A stretch of 64,000 nucleotides of DNA from Bacteroidales bacterium (GTDB lineage: Bacteria; Bacteroidota; Bacteroidia; Bacteroidales; Bacteroidaceae). The notes below the pieces were generated by a model. It made no database searches. It saw nothing but the letters and a program-made list of their open reading frames with translations, and was not told the DNA's origin. The position numbers were made by a program, and so were the translations under genes. The stretch lies in assembly GCA_030528885.1 (NCBI GenBank), contig JAUMXY010000004.1:1-64000 (forward strand), in the 5' to 3' direction. Positions 52,897-62,105 of this stretch are shown here, piece after piece; positions within the stretch are counted from its first letter, which is position 1; each line of letters opens with the position of its first letter.

Positions 52897-55800
52897 ATGC
52901 TAATGAAAAATTTACTAACTCTTGCTGTGTTCATGTTTGGTTTTATAGGCATGAACGCAGAACCCGTTGATTTTGAAAAGGCAAAATCAATAGCTGCATC
53001 CATGATGAGTAAAGATGTGGAACCGGTGCTGGTAAATAAAGCAGTTCGCAATGCTGCGAAAGCCCGGAATTTGAGTCGGAAAGTCCAGGAAACCTCACCT
53101 TATTATATCTTTTCGCGTGGTGAGGGGCAAGGCTTTGTGATTGTCAGTGGAGACGATTGCCTTCCTGAAGTGTTGGGGTATACAGAACAAGGAGATTATG
53201 ATGAAGCTGCCTTGCCGCCACATTTCTTCTCATGGTTGAATTATTACAAAGCAGCTGTTGAGGATGCCCAAGAGGCAGGGAAAAATGTGAGTAGAAAAGC
53301 ATCTGCCAGAAAGGGTATGGTTCGTCGCAGCAAGGACTGGAAGAATATTCCCGCTTTGCTAACTACGCATTGGCATCAGACTTCACCTTACAATGACCGG
53401 TGTCCTTATATCCCTGGCAAAAACAGCCGGGCTGTAACGGGTTGTACGGCGACTGCTGCTGCACAGGTTATTTATTACTATCGAAAAGACAATCCTTCTG
53501 TTTTTCTTGCAAATACGCCTACTTATGATGCTGATGAATGGCACAGAATACCAGTGAAGGACCAAATCAAGAAGGGCACTCCTATCAAATGGGATTTGAT
53601 GCTTGATAGCTATAATGGTACAGAACCGCAGGAGTTCAAGCAGGCGGTGGCCGATCTTTGTTTTGCTGTAGGAGCCATGGATAAAATGGATTATGGTGAA
53701 TCGTCTGCGGCTCAGATAACCGATTTGGTCAATCCTCTAAAGACGTATTTCAATCTGCTGAGTGAAAGTCTTTATAAGAGTGATGGAAGTCACAGCTGGA
53801 TTGCGCTTGAAGAATGGGAGGAAATGATTTATAATGACTTGGCTGAAGGACACCCTATCGTCTATACAGGTTATCATGCAGATCAAGGTGGACATGCGGT
53901 GGTGCTTGATGGATATCAGGCAAGTACAGGGCTTTTCCACTTTAACTTTGGGTGGGGAGGTCAAGGTGACGGATGGTATACGGTTGATGATGAGACTGGC
54001 ATGAACCATTTTAACATGTGGCAAGGCATGACCTACAAGATACGTCCTCAACGGCAGAATGTGAAAGCGGACATAGAAGTTATAGGCGATGCTTATGAAA
54101 ACGCAACAAACATGGTGCAGGTGAAAGTGAAGAATAATTCGTCTTTAAATCTCAAAGGCGTATACCTTTTTGCTTCCACATCAACAAGCAAACCCTCCAA
54201 ATTGTCCAATGCGAAATCGTCGGATGAAGCGTTTGAAGTTGAGTCGGGAGATGAGGCGGAATTGCAGTTGACGTTTAAGCCGACAAGCACTAGAACGTGG
54301 TATTTGACTGTCACGGATAAAAAATTGAATGTTTTAGGCACGACAGAGGTTACTCCTAAAGAGTCTGTTGTAGATATTCTTCTGCAAGATTTGGCTGTAG
54401 CAGGAAGTACTGCTACAGAGAACTTTGAAAATGAGAGTTACCAGATAGTTTATAATACTAAATCAAAAGTCTATGCGAATCTTTTGAACAACTCTTCTGT
54501 TGGCTATGAAGAAACGCTTCGCATGATGTTCTATGTCTATGATGAAGCTACTGAAGAATGGAACGAAGTCGGTTATAAGACTGGTAAACTTGCTGTTAAT
54601 GGACATGAGACAGGAATGGTTACTTTCAATATAATAGGAACTTCCAGTTGTCCGTTTGAAACAGGTAAGTACTATTATGGGAAGTTGGTCAATCCTATTC
54701 CCAATTCGGATGATGTCATCAAGATAGAGAAGGTTGATTCGATTGTTCGTTTTGTGTTGAAAGATTGCGATATGGAAGTGCTTGGTTTTGATGATAACTG
54801 CTTGGCATTAAAAGGGCATTTTGATGTAACAGCTTTCAATAGCACTTCTTTTGCTGAAAAGAACATTTATAAGTCTGTAACCTCATTCGATTTAACCCAA
54901 TGTGTAGATATCGAGAAGGTTGAACAAGAAGTGAATCCGAATGCCCTTATCTATGTGGCAGACAATAGTTTGGCTTCGGGCTCTAATGTCATTCGTGCAG
55001 GTAAATGTTCACAGTTGAAGCTCGTGCCAGGATATGCTTTCCAGCCACGTGCTGAATTCGTTGCAGAGAAAGCTGAATTGCTCGTTGGTGAGGAAGTTGC
55101 GAAATGGTATCTTTTGACATCTCCATTTGATGCTGTTGTTCCTGATGGCATTATTGCCCGTGAAATTATGTCGCATACAAGCAGCGGTATTTCTAACCAA
55201 ACTCGCGATGTGAAGATGCTGGAGGCTGGCAAAACCTATTTGGTCATGTCTTCATCTTTGGACAATCTCATTCTCAGGGGAGAGAATGTCAAGGTTCTTG
55301 CTGCCCCTCTTAAGAATACTGATGAGGCTGTGGTCGGAACTTATACAAATACGGTTGCTGTGGAGGGAGCGCTTTTGTTGAATGATGATGAGTCGCAGTA
55401 TTTTGTGCCAGTAGAGGAGGGAAGTGCTGTGGAAGCATTGAGAGGCTATTGTTTGGCAGATGACTTGACGAAGTCTTTCCGGGCCTATTCCAACATTCTG
55501 CTTGATCCTTCATTCCTTGTGCTGGCTGAAAGTATAAACAGGGCTTATGGTGCCTTGGCGCAATACGGCAATCTTGTAGAGGCAGCAAATAGCCAGGCTT
55601 TTATTGATAAGATAAGAGCGGCCGAGAGTGAATTCTCTAATAGAGGTGAGGGTTCGGAACTGACGACTGGCACTAAGATAAAAAAATATGCGGGACAGTT
55701 GGACGAAGCTGTCGAAGAATTCTTGAAGTCGGTTTCATTAGCGGGAGGCCTGAAGATTGATTTCACGTCATGCATTGTGAATCCTTCGTTTGAGACAAAG

Positions 55801-56394
55801 ACGACTAAGGGCTGGATTGTCGGGACAAAAGAAGGCTATGCAAAAGTTTCGTCAGTCAATGCTGGAACACTCCCCAACAATAACCGAGCCGTCGGGCTTG
55901 ACGGGGAATACGTTTTCCAAAGTGTTATAGCGTCAGCGGATTCCACCTCAGTCGGAATATCTCAAACGGTCGAAGGACTGATTCCTGGCTACTATCGTTT
56001 GACGGCTATGCTTGGAACAGATGTTAATTCGACAGTCACCATGTTTGCTGGCGATTCCTCTGTTACTGTTAGCGGACATGAATTTGGAAGTCTGTATTTG
56101 TCGGAGGCTTCAATAGACAGCATCATTGTAAAAGCAAACGATGGGATGCCTACGGGAACACTTGAAATAGGAGTAAGAGAAGGTCGCTGGTATAAAGCTG
56201 ACGATTTTGTTCTTACTTATCTTTCATCGTTGCCGCTTGATGAGGATGATGCCAATGCGATTGTCGATGCTGTGCCAGAACGGCAATCTTTCGTCAAGGG
56301 AATATTTACCCTTCAAGGTGTGCGGGTCGAAGAAATGACTGAACCTGGCATCTACATTGTTAATGGAAAGAAATATATCCATAGGAAGTTGTAA
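52897..56394 (+). CDS. Secreted C10 (streptopain-like) cysteine protease
   Basis: 1165 residues. The signal peptide ends near MNAEP (the start could also be Met3). The propeptide has the inhibitory Spi-like part SPYYIFSRGEGQGFVIVSGDDCLPEVLGY. In the C10 catalytic domain, nucleophile Cys183 lies in RAVTGCTATAAAQ and His333 in GGHAVVLDGY; the tryptophan-rich FHFNFGWGGQGDGWY loop follows. Residues after about 390 form several beta domains of unclear class. A galactose-binding-like module (NPSFETKTTKGWIVG...) comes near 950-1110, and a tail ending GIYIVNGKKYIHRKL. Family members degrade host proteins or act on co-resident bacteria. The tail resembles that of the xylanase. Terminator follows. Confidence 0.9.
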   Translation: MLMKNLLTLAVFMFGFIGMNAEPVDFEKAKSIAASMMSKDVEPVLVNKAVRNAAKARNLSRKVQETSPYYIFSRGEGQGFVIVSGDDCLPEVLGYTEQGDYDEAALPPHFFSWLNYYKAAVEDAQEAGKNVSRKASARKGMVRRSKDWKNIPALLTTHWHQTSPYNDRCPYIPGKNSRAVTGCTATAAAQVIYYYRKDNPSVFLANTPTYDADEWHRIPVKDQIKKGTPIKWDLMLDSYNGTEPQEFKQAVADLCFAVGAMDKMDYGESSAAQITDLVNPLKTYFNLLSESLYKSDGSHSWIALEEWEEMIYNDLAEGHPIVYTGYHADQGGHAVVLDGYQASTGLFHFNFGWGGQGDGWYTVDDETGMNHFNMWQGMTYKIRPQRQNVKADIEVIGDAYENATNMVQVKVKNNSSLNLKGVYLFASTSTSKPSKLSNAKSSDEAFEVESGDEAELQLTFKPTSTRTWYLTVTDKKLNVLGTTEVTPKESVVDILLQDLAVAGSTATENFENESYQIVYNTKSKVYANLLNNSSVGYEETLRMMFYVYDEATEEWNEVGYKTGKLAVNGHETGMVTFNIIGTSSCPFETGKYYYGKLVNPIPNSDDVIKIEKVDSIVRFVLKDCDMEVLGFDDNCLALKGHFDVTAFNSTSFAEKNIYKSVTSFDLTQCVDIEKVEQEVNPNALIYVADNSLASGSNVIRAGKCSQLKLVPGYAFQPRAEFVAEKAELLVGEEVAKWYLLTSPFDAVVPDGIIAREIMSHTSSGISNQTRDVKMLEAGKTYLVMSSSLDNLILRGENVKVLAAPLKNTDEAVVGTYTNTVAVEGALLLNDDESQYFVPVEEGSAVEALRGYCLADDLTKSFRAYSNILLDPSFLVLAESINRAYGALAQYGNLVEAANSQAFIDKIRAAESEFSNRGEGSELTTGTKIKKYAGQLDEAVEEFLKSVSLAGGLKIDFTSCIVNPSFETKTTKGWIVGTKEGYAKVSSVNAGTLPNNNRAVGLDGEYVFQSVIASADSTSVGISQTVEGLIPGYYRLTAMLGTDVNSTVTMFAGDSSVTVSGHEFGSLYLSEASIDSIIVKANDGMPTGTLEIGVREGRWYKADDFVLTYLSSLPLDEDDANAIVDAVPERQSFVKGIFTLQGVRVEEMTEPGIYIVNGKKYIHRKL

Positions 56395-56453
56395 AAAACT
56401 CGTCAGCGGAGTCTTTTCTGCGGCTTTGACGACGGGTTAAAGGTCAATCGAAG

Positions 56454-56490
56454 AAATCCAGTCTTTATGTAAATGAAGGCTGGATTTTTT
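56454..56490 (+). terminator. Intrinsic terminator after the C10 protease gene
   Basis: AAATCCAG and CTGGATTT arms, with an inner CTT/AAG, are followed by a T-run. Confidence 0.85.
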
Positions 56491-56550
56491 CTTTTTTATG
56501 CTTATACCTGCTTGCCTGCAAATATGGAACAGGCTGAAAAACACGGAAAT

Positions 56551-56583
56551 GTTTGGCTGATTAAAATAAAAGTCGTACCTTTG
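56551..56583 (+). promoter_or_regulatory. Promoter of the lysozyme-like gene
   Basis: TACCTTTG at 56576-56583 is a perfect -7 box and TTTGG at 56552-56556 is the likely -33 element. The leader is about 25 nt. Confidence 0.7.
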
Positions 56584-56616
56584 TCGCGGTTTTTCAGAAA
56601 CTAAAGGTAAGAATGT

Positions 56617-57054
56617 ATGAAGAAATTACTAGTATTAGTGCTGATGGCTATCTCATTTACTGCGGCTGCGAAGTCAACGCCTGAGATAGACCTTCAGAAG
56701 AAATGGGGTATGGTGATTCAAGCCATTGCGATGGTGGAAAGCGAATGCCAACCCAATAGAGTATCTAGGAATGGGCTCTACGTCGGTTATCTGCAGATTT
56801 CCGAGATTCTGGTGCGCGAGTGCAACCGTATCGTAGGATATGAAAAGTACACTTACGCTGACCGTTACGACAAGCAGAAAAGCATTGACATGTTCATTGA
56901 CTTTCAAGAACGCTACAATCCAGAAGGAAACCTGGAAAAGGCTATTCGTCTTTGGAATTCGGGAGACTTGAAATGCATGACACGAAAGGCACGTACCGAA
57001 GGTTACTACCAGAGGGTAATGAAAAGGTACACCAGCATTGCAACACTGCGTTAA
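56617..57054 (+). CDS. Secreted lysozyme/transglycosylase-like protein
   Basis: 145 residues with a signal peptide (MKKLLVLVLMAISFTAAA). The mature part reads like a minimal lysozyme fold: IQAIAMVESECQPNRVSRNGLYVGYLQIS, where Glu in VESE is the candidate catalytic acid and GYLQIS replaces the usual GLMQI. Later, RLWNSGDLKCMTRKARTEGYYQRV resembles the end of SLT domains. It could trim peptidoglycan or be a degenerate binding version. Monocistronic, with promoter and terminator. Confidence 0.8.
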   Translation: MKKLLVLVLMAISFTAAAKSTPEIDLQKKWGMVIQAIAMVESECQPNRVSRNGLYVGYLQISEILVRECNRIVGYEKYTYADRYDKQKSIDMFIDFQERYNPEGNLEKAIRLWNSGDLKCMTRKARTEGYYQRVMKRYTSIATLR

Positions 57055-57080
57055 CAATGAAAAAAACAATTTTTCATATA

Positions 57081-57115
57081 AACGTCCAAGGCTTTCCGTC
57101 TTGGGCGTTTTTTTT
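57081..57115 (+). terminator. Intrinsic terminator after the lysozyme-like gene
   Basis: AACGTCCAAG and CTTGGGCGTT pair with one G-T pair and run into T8. Confidence 0.9.
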
Positions 57116-57128
57116 GTAGCTATTCAAG

Positions 57129-57192
57129 CGTACCCCTCGGGTCCGCCATACCGTACCCCTCGGGTCCGATGCGTCGGACCCGAGGGGTACGG
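57129..57192. repeat. GTACCCCTCGGGT palindromic repeat, copy D
   Basis: One core unit at 57129-57145 is followed by perfect 19-bp arms, CCGTACCCCTCGGGTCCGA (57151-57169) and its complement (57174-57192), around TGCG. Nothing else is evident from 57193 to 57465. Confidence 0.85.
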
Positions 57193-57465
57193 TATTATAT
57201 TATGCGTTTCAACAGCCATAATCTTATGCTGGAATGAGGTGAGAGAAACCGCTTTGAGCCTTGTTGAATGTGGTGCTTTTGTGTCCTGAAAATGTTTTCT
57301 CCTAAATCGCTGATGCTTAATATACCGCTAAAAAATGAAATTGAGATGGATGTGTTGAATAGAAAGGAGGATGGCAGACGGGTCAATATGATATATTTCT
57401 AACTGAAAAAGTGCTGTTTGCAAAGTTTTTCAGAGAAAATTTGCTGTTAAACGATTTTTTAGTGC

Positions 57466-57473
57466 TAAATTTG
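57466..57473 (+). promoter_or_regulatory. -7 promoter box of the thrS operon
   Basis: TAAATTTG is a perfect -7 box. It implies a leader of about 150 nt before thrS. Confidence 0.6.
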
Positions 57474-57495
57474 TGGTCGCTTTTTCAAGCATGGG

Positions 57496-57559
57496 AAGCA
57501 CAGGAAACACTGCATGGTGGTCAGAACCGAATGCGGCAGAACGCAAGGAATCTGTGCTT
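57496..57559 (+). promoter_or_regulatory. Structured thrS leader
   Basis: AAGCACAG (57496-57503) and CTGTGCTT (57552-57559) are perfect 8-bp arms around a 48-nt apical part. A control element for threonyl-tRNA synthetase is possible. I see no T-box consensus. Confidence 0.4.
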
Positions 57560-57632
57560 TCTGTGTTTTGTGCGTAGAATCAAGCACTCCCTAAAGAGGT
57601 ATTAGTATAGTATTAAAAAATTCAACATAAAG

Positions 57633-59576
57633 ATGATAAAGATTACTTTTCCAGACAATTCTGTGCGTGAGTACGAGGCTGGCGTCACAGGCTTGCAGAT
57701 AGCAGAAAGCATTAGCCAGCGTTTAGCACAAGATGTGATAGCTTGTGGTGTGAATGGTGAGACGACAGAACTGAATCGTCCGATTAACGAGGATGCAACT
57801 ATCGCTTTGTATAAATTTGATGACCCTGAAGGAAAGCATGCTTTCTGGCATACATCGGCGCATCTGATGGCTGAGGCCATTGAGGAACTTTATCCAGGTA
57901 CGCAGTTCGGTATCGGTCCTGCGATAGAGAATGGGTTCTATTACGATGTGATGCCACCAGAAGGCGTAAGGCTTAGCGATGCAGACTTCCCAAAGATTGA
58001 GAAGAAGATGCAGGAATTGCAGCAGAAGAAAGAAGCGCTTGTGCGCAAAGACATCTCTAAGAGCGAAGTGATGGAACTCTTCGCCTCTAAGGGACAAACC
58101 TATAAGAACGAACTGATTGCAGAACTTGAGGACGGAAAGATTACAACTTACACACAAGGCAATTATATTGACCTTTGCAAAGGACCTCATCTGATGACAA
58201 CGGCTCCTATCAAATCCTTCAAACTTCTGTCGTTGGCGGCAGCCTATTGGCGCGGAGATGAGAAACGACCTATGATGACCCGTATCTACGGTATCTCGTT
58301 CCCGAAGAAAAAGATGCTTGACGAATACCTTGTGGCTCTTGAAGAAGCAAAGAAGCGTGACCACAGAAAGATAGGCAAGGAGATGGAACTCTTTATGTTC
58401 TCCGAGCGCGTGGGAAAAGGCCTCCCTATGTGGATGCCGAAGGGTACTGCACTTCGTCTGCGTTTGCAGGACTTCTTGCGTAAAATACAGAAACAATATG
58501 GATACCAAGAGGTTATTACTCCACATATCGGTGGAAAGAATCTTTATGTAACCTCAGGGCATTATGCTCATTATGGCAAGGATTCATTCCAGCCAATCCA
58601 TACTCCAGAAGAAGGCGAGGAATACTTGCTCAAGCCTATGAACTGCCCTCACCATTGTGAAATTTTTGCATGGCAGCCCCGTTCTTACAAGGATCTCCCA
58701 TTCCGATGCGCTGAGTTTGGAACTGTTTATCGCTATGAACAGTCGGGCGAACTTCATGGACTTACTCGTGTACGCTCATTTACCCAAGACGATGCGCATA
58801 TCTTCTGCCGTCCAGATCAGGTGAAAGAGGAGTTCCTTCGTGTTATGGATATCATCAACATTATCTTCAAGGCACTTGATTTCAAGGATTTTGAAGCACA
58901 GATATCTCTCCGCGACCCTGAAGATAAAGAAAAGTACATCGGTTCAGACGAGGTGTGGGAAGAGGCACAAAATGCAATTATTGAAGCCTGCGCAGAGAAA
59001 GGTCTTCCAACTCGTACAGAATTGGGCGAAGCCGCATTCTATGGTCCCAAACTTGACTTCATGATTAAGGATGCTCTTGGTCGCCGTTGGCAGTTGGGTA
59101 CAATTCAGGTGGACTACAACCTGCCCGAACGATTCCAGCTTGAATACACTGGTGCGGACAATCAGAAGCATCGCCCCGTCATGATTCATCGTGCGCCATT
59201 TGGCTCAATGGAGCGTTTCATCGCAGTTCTGATTGAGCACACGGCTGGTCACTTCCCACTTTGGCTTACTCCCGACCAAGTAGTTGTCCTCCCAATATCT
59301 GAAAAGCATAATGATTATGCTCACAAGGTTGCAGAAATGCTGAACATGCAAGATGTTCGCACGTTGGTGGATGACAGAAATGAAAAGATAGGAAGAAAGA
59401 TTCGCGACAACGAAATCAAGCACATTCCATATATGCTTGTTGTTGGCGAAAAAGAGGCGGCAGATGGCACTGTGAACGTTAGAAAACAAGGCACACAGCA
59501 TCAGGAAACGATGAAAATAGATGAATTTGCGAAGAAAATACAGGAAGAAGTTCGTCAAATGACAGAAAATTTCTAA
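57633..59576 (+). CDS. thrS: Threonine--tRNA ligase
   Basis: 647 residues, full length. The N-terminal TGS domain (about 1-62) is followed by the editing domain with [33 protein letters not shown] and the zinc-site-like [10 protein letters not shown]. The class II catalytic core contains [10 protein letters not shown] (motif-2 region and zinc cysteine), [35 protein letters not shown] and the motif 3 region [18 protein letters not shown]. The C-terminal anticodon-binding domain covers about 545-640. First gene of the thrS-infC-rpmI-rplT group. Confidence 0.98.
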   Translation: MIKITFPDNSVREYEAGVTGLQIAESISQRLAQDVIACGVNGETTELNRPINEDATIALYKFDDPEGKHAFWHTSAHLMAEAIEELYPGTQFGIGPAIENGFYYDVMPPEGVRLSDADFPKIEKKMQELQQKKEALVRKDISKSEVMELFASKGQTYKNELIAELEDGKITTYTQGNYIDLCKGPHLMTTAPIKSFKLLSLAAAYWRGDEKRPMMTRIYGISFPKKKMLDEYLVALEEAKKRDHRKIGKEMELFMFSERVGKGLPMWMPKGTALRLRLQDFLRKIQKQYGYQEVITPHIGGKNLYVTSGHYAHYGKDSFQPIHTPEEGEEYLLKPMNCPHHCEIFAWQPRSYKDLPFRCAEFGTVYRYEQSGELHGLTRVRSFTQDDAHIFCRPDQVKEEFLRVMDIINIIFKALDFKDFEAQISLRDPEDKEKYIGSDEVWEEAQNAIIEACAEKGLPTRTELGEAAFYGPKLDFMIKDALGRRWQLGTIQVDYNLPERFQLEYTGADNQKHRPVMIHRAPFGSMERFIAVLIEHTAGHFPLWLTPDQVVVLPISEKHNDYAHKVAEMLNMQDVRTLVDDRNEKIGRKIRDNEIKHIPYMLVVGEKEAADGTVNVRKQGTQHQETMKIDEFAKKIQEEVRQMTENF

Positions 59577-59645
59577 CTTTGCAGTCGAATTTAATCAAAA
59601 ACAAAAACTTAACTTAACATACTGAAGGAATTAACCCTGACTTTA

Positions 59646-60326
59646 ATGAAAGGTGACAACAAAAAACAGCAGTACAGAATCAATGAGCAGATTCGTGTAC
59701 ATGAAGTGAGAATCGTAGGCGAAGATGTAGAATCAGCCGTAATGTCAACCCGAGATGCTCTCCGTCTGGCAGAAGACAAAGGAGTCGATCTTGTTGAAAT
59801 TTCTCCAAATGCGCAACCTCCAGTATGTCGATTGATTGACTACTCAAAGTTTCTCTACCAGCAGAAAAAGAAGGCAAAGGAGCTTAAAGCAAAGCAAGTC
59901 AAGGTTGAAGTTAAGGAAATTCGTTTCGGACCTCAGACGGGTGATGCCGACTATGCATTCAAATTGAAGCATGCGCAGGAATTCCTCAACGATGGTAACA
60001 AAGTGAAGGCATACGTATTCTTCAAGGGACGTTCCATCGTCTTCAAAGAACAAGGAGAGGTATTGCTGCTTCGTTTTGCTAATGACTTGGAGGAATTGGC
60101 TAAGGTTGAGAGTATGCCATCGCTTGAAGGCAAAAAAATGTTCCTTACTCTTGCGCCCAAAAAGGCAGGACTGCCCAAGAAAAGCCAACAGAAACGTGAT
60201 AACGAAGCTGCAGAAGCACAGGCAAAAGCACAACGCCAAGCAGAGTTGGATGCTGAAGGACCTAACCCTAACAGCCCATTTGCAGGACTTGCAGAGAAAC
60301 TGGCTGCAGCTAAAGAAGAAGAATAG
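59646..60326 (+). CDS. infC: Translation initiation factor IF-3
   Basis: 226 residues. The N-domain starts [18 protein letters not shown], the central linker has the IF-3 signature [29 protein letters not shown], and the C-domain runs to about 175. It starts with ATG, unlike the AUU start that allows IF-3 autoregulation in E. coli. An Ala/Gln/Glu-rich C-terminal extension of about 45 residues ([20 protein letters not shown]...) is longer than the classic protein. It lies 69 bp after thrS. Confidence 0.97.
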   Translation: MKGDNKKQQYRINEQIRVHEVRIVGEDVESAVMSTRDALRLAEDKGVDLVEISPNAQPPVCRLIDYSKFLYQQKKKAKELKAKQVKVEVKEIRFGPQTGDADYAFKLKHAQEFLNDGNKVKAYVFFKGRSIVFKEQGEVLLLRFANDLEELAKVESMPSLEGKKMFLTLAPKKAGLPKKSQQKRDNEAAEAQAKAQRQAELDAEGPNPNSPFAGLAEKLAAAKEEE

Positions 60327-60388
60327 AAGTGCGTAACGCCCTGGTATATGCGTTGCCACACATTATTAATAATTAAAACAATAAAAAA

Positions 60389-60586
60389 ATGCCAAAAGTT
60401 AAAACTAAATCCGCTGCTAAAAAGCGTTTCACGCTTACTGGAACAGGAAAAATCAAGCGTCAGCATGCTTATCACAGTCACATCTTGACAAAGAAGACTA
60501 AGAAGCAGAAGAGAAATCTCGACCACAGCACAATTGTCGTTAAGGCAAACCGCAAGCAGGTTCTCGATTGTCTCGCTATTCGCTAA
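60389..60586 (+). CDS. rpmI: Ribosomal protein L35
   Basis: 65-residue basic protein starting [36 protein letters not shown] and ending with the conserved region around [12 protein letters not shown]. Follows infC by 62 bp, standard gene order. Confidence 0.97.
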   Translation: MPKVKTKSAAKKRFTLTGTGKIKRQHAYHSHILTKKTKKQKRNLDHSTIVVKANRKQVLDCLAIR

Positions 60587-60687
60587 TCTTTCCCGTATTG
60601 TGGAGAACGTCTTTTTCGAAAAGATAAACTTTCACAAGTTCGAGAGAACACTAATCAGTAAGAATTTAACTTAAAGTTTAACCGATT

Positions 60688-60725
60688 TGTTAGCTCCAAA
60701 GAACGTCAGATGTACGTCGCTAACA
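60688..60725 (+). promoter_or_regulatory. Structured rpmI-rplT spacer, candidate L20 control site
   Basis: TGTTAGC (60688-60694) pairs with GCTAACA (60719-60725), and an inner ACGT pairing is possible. The GAACGTC heptamer occurs twice in the 158-nt spacer. L20 represses its own mRNA in several bacteria by binding a structure that mimics its rRNA site; such a role here is inference. Confidence 0.4.
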
Positions 60726-60744
60726 TTCAAAAAAGAACAAAATT

Positions 60745-61089
60745 ATGCCAAGATCAGTAAATCATGTTGCATCACGTGCTCGCCGTAAAAAGATTTTGAA
60801 GCGCGTAAAAGGTCAGTTCGGTGCTCGCAAGAACGTATGGACCGTTGCTAAAAACGCCTATGAGAAAGGTCTCACCTATGCGTTTATCGGCCGTCGACTC
60901 AAGAAGCGTGAATTCCGTGCTTTGTGGATTCAGCGTATCAACGCAGCCGCTCGCCTCGAAGGAATGTCATACTCACAGCTTATGGGCGCACTTCACAAGG
61001 CAGGCATCGAAATCAACCGTAAGACTCTTGCTTACCTCGCTGTGCACAACGCAGAGGCATTCAAGGCTATCGTTGAGAAGGTTAAGTAA
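60745..61089 (+). CDS. rplT: Ribosomal protein L20
   Basis: 114 residues, starting [70 protein letters not shown], the family's hallmark. An assembly protein of the large subunit and possible repressor of its own operon. Followed by a strong terminator. Confidence 0.98.
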   Translation: MPRSVNHVASRARRKKILKRVKGQFGARKNVWTVAKNAYEKGLTYAFIGRRLKKREFRALWIQRINAAARLEGMSYSQLMGALHKAGIEINRKTLAYLAVHNAEAFKAIVEKVK

Positions 61090-61110
61090 ATCAACATTAG
61101 TTACTAAAAT

Positions 61111-61142
61111 AAAGCATCTTTCTCATGCAGAAAGGTGCTTTT
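61111..61142 (+). terminator. Intrinsic terminator after rplT
   Basis: AAAGCATCTTTCT and AGAAAGGTGCTTT form a 13-bp stem with a T-G pair around CATGC, then T's. Confidence 0.88.
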
Positions 61143-61216
61143 ATTAATTAAGGATTCAAAATGGAGGAAGCCGTATGTACGTGCCTCCCCCTGTCAAAAC
61201 TAAAACTTTAATCAAT

Positions 61217-62104
61217 ATGAAAGCATTTGTTTTCCCAGGTCAGGGCGCTCAATTCACAGGAATGGGTAAAGACCTTTACGAATCAAACCCTGTAGCAAAA
61301 GAACTTTTCGACAAGGCTAACGAGATTCTTGGTTTTGAAATCACTAAGATTATGTTTGAAGGAACTGCTGAAGAACTTAAGCAGACAAAGGTGACTCAGC
61401 CTGCGGTATTCCTTCACTCTGTTATCTCTGCTATCTGTCTTGGCGACGCTTTTGATGCAGAGATGGTTGGAGGTCATTCTCTGGGTGAATTCTCTGCGCT
61501 TGTTGCTGCTGGCGCTCTTTCTTTTGAAGATGGTCTGAAGCTGGTTTCTCAGCGTGCTATGGCAATGCAGAAAGCTTGTGAGGCTGCACCTTCAACAATG
61601 GCTGCTATCATTGGTCTTGATGATGCAAAGATTGAGGAAATCTGTGCCTCTATTTCTAAGCCAGGCTACATCGTAGTGCCAGCTAACTACAACAATCCAG
61701 GTCAGCTCGTTATTTCTGGAAATGTTGAAGCCATCAACGAAGCATGCGAGGCTCTTAAGGCTGCAGGTGCAAAACGCGCTCTTCCTCTTCCTGTTGGCGG
61801 TGCATTCCATTCTCCACTCATGCAGCCAGCAAAGGATGAACTTCAGGCTGCTATTGAAGCAACTACATTCTGCGAGCCTAAATGTCCTGTTTACCAAAAC
61901 GTTGATGCTCAGGCACACACCAACCCTGAGGAAATCAAGCAGAATCTGATTGCTCAGCTTACAGCTCCTGTTAAGTGGACCTATGAAGTTCAAGCTATGG
62001 TAGCTGCTGGTGCTACAGACTTCACAGAGTGTGGTCCAGGCAAAGCGCTGCAAGGAATGATTGCAAAGATTGACCGAAACGTAACAGTACACGGTATCGC
62101 ATAA
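61217..62104 (+). CDS. fabD: Malonyl-CoA:ACP transacylase
   Basis: Transfers malonyl groups to acyl carrier protein for fatty acid synthesis. The frame opens at 61175, but ATG 61217 gives the family start MKAFVFPGQGAQFTGMG and 295 residues. The nucleophile is Ser88 in GGHSLGEFSAL. The catalytic His is in the GAFHSPLM segment; the C-terminal ECGPGKALQGM is conserved. One base separates its stop from the next start, so it is coupled to the GH13 gene, an unexpected partner. Confidence 0.96.
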   Translation: MKAFVFPGQGAQFTGMGKDLYESNPVAKELFDKANEILGFEITKIMFEGTAEELKQTKVTQPAVFLHSVISAICLGDAFDAEMVGGHSLGEFSALVAAGALSFEDGLKLVSQRAMAMQKACEAAPSTMAAIIGLDDAKIEEICASISKPGYIVVPANYNNPGQLVISGNVEAINEACEALKAAGAKRALPLPVGGAFHSPLMQPAKDELQAAIEATTFCEPKCPVYQNVDAQAHTNPEEIKQNLIAQLTAPVKWTYEVQAMVAAGATDFTECGPGKALQGMIAKIDRNVTVHGIA

Positions 62105-62105
62105 C

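Noticed and set aside
6887..57192. GTACCC repeats as CRISPR
   Set aside because: Copies are tens of kilobases apart, palindromic, without regular spacers and without cas genes.
57411..57605. A 64-residue frame upstream of thrS
   Set aside because: The thrS promoter box lies within it and no family is recognisable.
57474..57632. T-box riboswitch before thrS
   Set aside because: I find no T-box consensus or antiterminator arrangement in the leader.
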